A DNA stretch of 23,880 nucleotides, taken from positions 1 to 23,880 of the IMG/VR virus record IMGVR_UViG_3300043467_000863. One strand, given 5' to 3'. Below the pieces are notes generated by a model. The model ran no database searches. It saw only the letters and a program-made list of their open reading frames with translations, and was not told where the DNA came from. Each line of letters begins with the position of its first letter. Positions within the stretch are counted from its first letter, which is position 1. A program made the position numbers and the translations under genes. The DNA is from a virus. This document shows positions 20,210 to 23,880 of this stretch, in pieces.

Positions 20210-21982
20210 GTGGCTGAAAACATCGTCCAGATAAAGTCGCTGCCCGGCATCAAGCGGGACGGCACGAAGTTTGAAGGCGACCAGTATGTCGACGGGCAGT
20301 GGGTGCGCTTCCAGCGCGCCCTGCCGCGCAAGATCGGCGGCTACCGCTCGATCAACAAGTTCCTGCGCGGTGTGGTGCGGACGCTGCACGAGTACACGCA
20401 GGACAGCCTGACGTACGTCCACGGCGGATCGGCGAACTTGCTGGAGCGTTTCTTCATCGACGGCAGCTTCAACACCAGCGTCATCAGCAACCGGACGCCG
20501 ACCACGCTGGTCGCGAACGCCAACAACCTGTGGCAGTTCGACGTGGACACGGCCCTCGGCGGTGGCCTGCAACTGGTGGCGCAGGTGGCCCCGAACCTCA
20601 ACTGCATCTGCAACAGCACCGGCGGCCAGCTCTTCACCGGCGACGAGTTCGGCACGACGCCCCTCGTCGAGGTGACGAGCCTGCCGGCGGTGTACAGCGC
20701 CACCGGCGGCATCGTCTCCCTGCACCCGTACACCGTCGCCTTCGGCAATGACGGCTTCGTCATGTGGTCGGTGCCGGGCGATCCCACGGACTACACCGGC
20801 TCGGGCGCGGGCAACGCCTTCGTCACGGGGCAGAAGATCGTGCGCGGCATGCCGCTGCGCGGCGGCCCGGGCAACTCGCCCTCGGGCTTGCTGTGGTCGG
20901 CAGACAGCCTGATCCGCATGTCCTACATCGGCGGCACCGCCACGTTCCAGTTTGACACCATCAGCGCGCAGTCGTCGATCCTGTCGGCGCAGTCCGTCAT
21001 CGAGTACGACGGCATCTTCTACTGGATCGGCAGCGACCGCTTCCTGTCGTTCAACGGCGTCGTGCGCGAGGTGCCGAACACGCTGAACCTCAACTTCTTC
21101 TTCGACAATCTCAACTTCGCGCAGCGCCAGAAGGTGTTCGCCTACAAGGTGCCGCGCTTCGGTGAGATCTGGTGGTGCTTTCCGAAGGGTGACAGCGTCG
21201 AGCCGGATCACGCCGTGATCTACAACATCCGCGAGAATACGTGGTACGACACGCCCCTGCCGAATGGCGGGCGCGGCGCGGGCCTCTTCCCGACAGTGTT
21301 CCCCAAGCCGCTGTTGAGTGGCGTCGCGCCGCAGGACGCGCAGGTCACCGCTGCGGCGGTCGCCGTCGCGGGTTCCGGTTACGCCGTCGGAAACGTCCTG
21401 ACCGTGCTGGGCGGCGACTATTCAATCGTCGCCGAGTTGACCGTAGCCACCGTGAACGGCACCGGCGGCGTCCTGACCGTCAGCGTCTCGAATGCCGGCT
21501 CGTACAATGAGACGCCGGCCGACCCCGTCAGCGTGACGGGCGGCGCCGGGACGTTGGCCACTTTTGACCTGACGTTCACCAACCCGTACCAGTTCTGGGT
21601 GCATGAGGTCGGGACGGACGAGATAGACGGGCTGGACGTCAACCCGATCTTGTCGTTCTTCGAGACGGCCGACATCTCGATGCCCGTCATGAACCAGACG
21701 AGCCGGGCGCTGCAGGTGCTGATGATTGAGCCGGACTTCGTGCAGTCCGGTGACATGACGGTCGAGGTGCGCGGCCGCGCCAATGCCCGCGCGCCGGAGG
21801 TCACCGGCGTGGCGAAGACCTTCGTCGAGACGCCGCAGACGCCGCAGGAGCAGGTCGTCTACTTCAAGGAGCAGCGGCGCGAGTTGCGCTTCCGTTTCAC
21901 GAGCAACTGCGTCGGCGGCAACTATCAAGCCGGTCTCATTCTGGCGCACCTGCAGCCGGGCGACGGGACGACGATCGGATGA
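20210..21982 (+). CDS. Tail hub/nozzle protein, P22 gp10-like (590 aa)
   Basis: GTG 20210 follows AGGAG by 6 bases. It begins MAENIVQIKSLPGIKRDGTK, the typical opening of packaged-DNA-stabilisation (P22 gp10-type) or nozzle proteins, and continues with EGDQYVDGQWVRFQRALPRK and IGGYRSIN. The central part is an irregular beta propeller-like region (HPYTVAFGNDGFVMWSVPGD, ILSAQSVIEYDGIFYWIGSD, FGEIWWCFPKGD, AVIYNIRENTWYDTPLP). Residues about 377-455 form an inserted beta domain (AVAVAGSGYAVGNVLTVLGG, VSVSNAGSYNETP, GGAGTLATFDLTF) that recurs in many phage tail proteins. The end, RFRFTSNCVGGNYQAGLILA, is typical too. It should form the hexameric tube below the adaptor ring, through which DNA leaves. 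Confidence 0.82.
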   Translation: MAENIVQIKSLPGIKRDGTKFEGDQYVDGQWVRFQRALPRKIGGYRSINKFLRGVVRTLHEYTQDSLTYVHGGSANLLERFFIDGSFNTSVISNRTPTTLVANANNLWQFDVDTALGGGLQLVAQVAPNLNCICNSTGGQLFTGDEFGTTPLVEVTSLPAVYSATGGIVSLHPYTVAFGNDGFVMWSVPGDPTDYTGSGAGNAFVTGQKIVRGMPLRGGPGNSPSGLLWSADSLIRMSYIGGTATFQFDTISAQSSILSAQSVIEYDGIFYWIGSDRFLSFNGVVREVPNTLNLNFFFDNLNFAQRQKVFAYKVPRFGEIWWCFPKGDSVEPDHAVIYNIRENTWYDTPLPNGGRGAGLFPTVFPKPLLSGVAPQDAQVTAAAVAVAGSGYAVGNVLTVLGGDYSIVAELTVATVNGTGGVLTVSVSNAGSYNETPADPVSVTGGAGTLATFDLTFTNPYQFWVHEVGTDEIDGLDVNPILSFFETADISMPVMNQTSRALQVLMIEPDFVQSGDMTVEVRGRANARAPEVTGVAKTFVETPQTPQEQVVYFKEQRRELRFRFTSNCVGGNYQAGLILAHLQPGDGTTIG

Positions 21983-22212
21983 TCGACCCGCACGGCATGA
22001 CTTTACGGGACTACGCAGATAGTGTAGTGCTATCCGTCGGCGACGCTTGGTCTTTCGGTAAACTCACCGACGAGAACGAGTGGCAGTCGTGGGCTGCAGG
22101 GTTTGTACGCGCGTCACCGTTTACGCAGCGCACCGTGCCAGACCCCTTTGGTTTCACTGATTGGCGGGAGTGGGCGATGCGCGTGTACCCAATGCTGCAG
22201 GGGCAGGGCTGA
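21979..22212 (+). CDS. Small conserved hypothetical protein (77 aa)
   Basis: ATG 21979 overlaps the hub stop (ATGA). The product, MIDPHGMTLRDYADSVVLSV then EWQSWAAGFVRASPFTQRTV and FGFTDWREWAMRVYPML, is compact and aromatic-rich, with W and F residues spaced along two likely helices. It has no signal peptide or cysteines. Short proteins of this type (DW..WA.R.Y) are common just behind the hub gene in podovirus-like environmental genomes and are generally unannotated. It may be an assembly factor for the hub, or the first protein of the injection apparatus. The next gene starts on its stop codon (TGATG), so expression should be coupled. Confidence 0.75.
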   Translation: MIDPHGMTLRDYADSVVLSVGDAWSFGKLTDENEWQSWAAGFVRASPFTQRTVPDPFGFTDWREWAMRVYPMLQGQG

Positions 22213-23880
22213 TGCGCTACGACGACTTTTCGTACGGTGGCGACATGTACGGCGGCGACACGTACAGCGACGTTGGGCAGTCGCCCTTCGCCGTTGCGCC
22301 GACAGCACCCGCGCCGTCTCTCGCCGTCGACCCGTACGCGGCACCGCCGGCGTACAGCCAAGAAGAAATCCAGCGCGCGGCACAGGCTTATGTGGAACAG
22401 CAGCAAAAAGCAAACGCGCTCTCCACGCAAAACACCGACGCTCTCAACAGCTACATCGCCCAGCAGGCAGCGAAAGGCATAGAGGTAGCCTCGACAAACG
22501 CGACGGGGGGCGGCCCAATGGGCACTTCCGGCGTCTTTGGCTTGCCTGATTTTGGCCCACGTTTCGATCCGGCGAACCCAACCGCCAGCACCGGACAGGT
22601 GTTTCGTTTCGATACGGGAAGCCAAGTCGGCGTGCCGGGCGCGTCAGGCGAAATGGAATACAGAAACGCCGCTCCGGTGGTGTTCCAGCCCGGCGAAAAG
22701 TACATCCTGACGGACCCGGCGAGCAAAAAGGTCCTTGGCACCGCCACCACCCCGGAGGAGATGGCCAGCCTCGTCGACATGTCGGGCAAACTGCCCTACG
22801 GATTTCAGTTGTTTCAGGCCAATGAGCAGGGTGGTTTTACCCCCGGCCAAGAGCTTTTTGGCAAGGACGACCCGCGCGCCACTGGGGTGATGGGGGCGAT
22901 AGCCAACTACGGCATCCCCCTCGGGATGTCGCTCCTCGCTGGGCCTCTTGGCCCTCTCGCGGCCGCAGCCGCCGCTGCGGGAACCACCGGGGTCACTAAG
23001 TTGACTTCGGGTTACACCCCGAAGGACGCGCTCATAGCGGCGGCTATCTCAGGGGCAACTGCTGGCGCGCTTAAAGGTTTCACCGGCCCGACTAACCCGT
23101 TGGGTCTTGAGCCATTTGGAACAGCGGCAAAAAACGCCGCCGCTGAAGCTGCTGCCCAAGGGGCCGGCGGCGCCCTCGCTCAAGGGGCTGGCGGCGCTCT
23201 CAGCCAAGCGATACCCGGTGAAATCTTGGTCAGCGCGTTGAAGAACGCCGCGCCCAGCCTTGTCTCGCAGGTTGCACCATCTTTGGTGCAGGCCGGCGTG
23301 TCCGGTCTCAGCAACGCGCTGCTGCCCTCGCAGCCAGCGACCGTGCCGAGGACGGAGGCTCTTGACCCGGATCTTATCACCGTCACGGGCGTGCGTCCCG
23401 ACAACATATTGACGAATGTTGGCTCGGTACTGCCTGCCGCGTCGTCACTCGCCGTGCAACCGGCTGCCGCGTCACTTGCCGTGCAGCCGCCGACCACGAC
23501 CGCTGAGACGGCTCCAGCAGAAGACGAGATTGTCGTCACGAAGGACAAATACGTACCGTCAGGTGTCGCCAGCAACATCCTGACAGGTGTTGGCTCGGTA
23601 CTCGCGCCGGCTGCCGCGTCACTTGCCGTGCAGCCGCCGACCACGACCGCTGAGACGGCTCCAGCAGAAGACGAGATTGTCGTCACGAAGGACAAATACG
23701 TACCGTCAGGTGTCGCCAGCAACATCCTGACAGGTGTTGGCTCGGTACTCGCGCCGGCTGCCGCGTCACTTGCCGTGCAGCCGCCGACCACGACCGCTGA
23801 GACGGCTCCAGCAGAAGACGAGATTGTCGTCACGAAGGACAAATACGTACCGTCAGGTGTCGCCAGCAACATCCTGACAG
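22212..23880 (+). CDS. Large Ala/Gly-rich virion protein, open at right edge (at least 556 aa)
   Basis: ATG 22212 overlaps the preceding stop (TGATG), and the frame stays open to the window end. The N-terminus is Tyr/Gly/Asp-rich (MRYDDFSYGGDMYGGDTYSD), then a Gln-rich helix (SQEEIQRAAQAYVEQQQKAN). A compact domain follows with NPTASTGQVFRFDTGSQVGV, VVFQPGEKYILTDPASKKVL and LPYGFQLFQANEQGG. A hydrophobic stretch (about residues 226-261, GIPLGMSLLAGPLGPLAAAA) may be membrane-active. Alanine-rich helices come next, then from about 23463 a 49-residue repeat with DEIVVTKDKYVP. Location after hub and a membrane-active segment suggest an ejection or internal virion protein. The C-terminus and any enzyme domain lie beyond the window. 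Confidence 0.75.
   Translation, partial: MRYDDFSYGGDMYGGDTYSDVGQSPFAVAPTAPAPSLAVDPYAAPPAYSQEEIQRAAQAYVEQQQKANALSTQNTDALNSYIAQQAAKGIEVASTNATGGGPMGTSGVFGLPDFGPRFDPANPTASTGQVFRFDTGSQVGVPGASGEMEYRNAAPVVFQPGEKYILTDPASKKVLGTATTPEEMASLVDMSGKLPYGFQLFQANEQGGFTPGQELFGKDDPRATGVMGAIANYGIPLGMSLLAGPLGPLAAAAAAAGTTGVTKLTSGYTPKDALIAAAISGATAGALKGFTGPTNPLGLEPFGTAAKNAAAEAAAQGAGGALAQGAGGALSQAIPGEILVSALKNAAPSLVSQVAPSLVQAGVSGLSNALLPSQPATVPRTEALDPDLITVTGVRPDNILTNVGSVLPAASSLAVQPAAASLAVQPPTTTAETAPAEDEIVVTKDKYVPSGVASNILTGVGSVLAPAAASLAVQPPTTTAETAPAEDEIVVTKDKYVPSGVASNILTGVGSVLAPAAASLAVQPPTTTAETAPAEDEIVVTKDKYVPSGVASNILT
23463..23880 (+). repeat. Perfect 147-base tandem repeat, at least 2.8 copies
   Basis: The unit, starting GCTGCCGCGTCACTTGCC, begins at 23463, 23610 and 23757. 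The first two copies are identical base for base, and the third matches until the window ends. The unit is 49 codons long and stays in frame. A degenerate forerunner is visible just before it (23391-23462, with TTGGCTCGGTACTG and GCCGTGCAACCG). It codes for a spacer containing AETAPAEDEIVVTKDKYVPS. Confidence 0.93.

Noticed and set aside
23180-23872. Minus-strand repetitive frame with a 49-residue repeat
   Set aside because: It is the complement of the tandem repeat coding for the large plus-strand protein. The plus frame has a proper coupled start at 22212 and stays open throughout.

Overview
This window is a contiguous piece of the structural and lysis region of a tailed double-stranded DNA phage. 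Every supported gene lies on the + strand. Genes are packed tightly, and many starts overlap the preceding stop (TGATG, ATGA or GTGA). The sequence is GC-rich, and GTG starts are used repeatedly. I recognise an HK97-type major capsid protein, two head-to-tail adaptor-like proteins, a P22 gp10/T7 gp12-like hub (nozzle) protein, two long repetitive tail fibres and a full lysis set. I see no tape-measure, tail-tube or sheath gene. That combination points to a short-tailed (podovirus-like) phage. No integrase, repressor, tRNA, polymerase or CRISPR array is visible, so lifestyle cannot be read from here. The spanin pair implies a Gram-negative host. The GC content and the style of the holin and small basic proteins are compatible with an alphaproteobacterial host, but that is a weak inference.

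Layout. Bases 1-2309 hold the end of an upstream head gene, an acidic helical protein, a probable capsid accessory protein and the major capsid protein. The capsid gene is closed by a strong terminator hairpin (2352-2398). Bases 2399-3022 hold a free-standing HNH (endonuclease VII-like) gene whose GTG start sits directly after that hairpin. Bases 3071-4244 encode two Thr/Ser/Val-rich beta-type virion proteins. Bases 4256-5847 encode three basic, lysine-rich small proteins of families common in environmental phages. A structured 111-base non-coding interval follows.

Bases 5959-7495 encode an adaptor-like protein with an inserted beta domain and two tandem paralogous Cys proteins. Bases 7492-13058 look like a receptor-binding cassette: a 1261-residue fibre with a C1q-like domain, a seven-repeat beta-propeller, a helical protein and a probable fibre-assembly chaperone. 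Bases 13114-13805 hold two conserved phage proteins, one ferritin-like. Bases 13817-16259 are the lysis region: a small membrane protein, an HTH-metallophosphoesterase, a CHAP/NlpC-type endolysin, a holin, and overlapping inner and outer spanins.

Bases 16273-22212 return to tail construction: a second adaptor, a second long fibre, two small proteins, the hub protein and a small conserved protein. From 22212 an Ala/Gly-rich protein runs off the right edge inside a perfect 147-base tandem repeat.

Most of this is recognisable virion and lysis machinery. The least ordinary items are the seven-bladed propeller with nearly identical blades, the HNH gene whose ribosome-binding site is buried in the capsid terminator, the HTH-phosphoesterase inside the lysis region, the tandem three-Cys paralogues, and the perfect tandem repeat at the right edge. 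I saw nothing that amounts to a defence system or another wholly new type of system.
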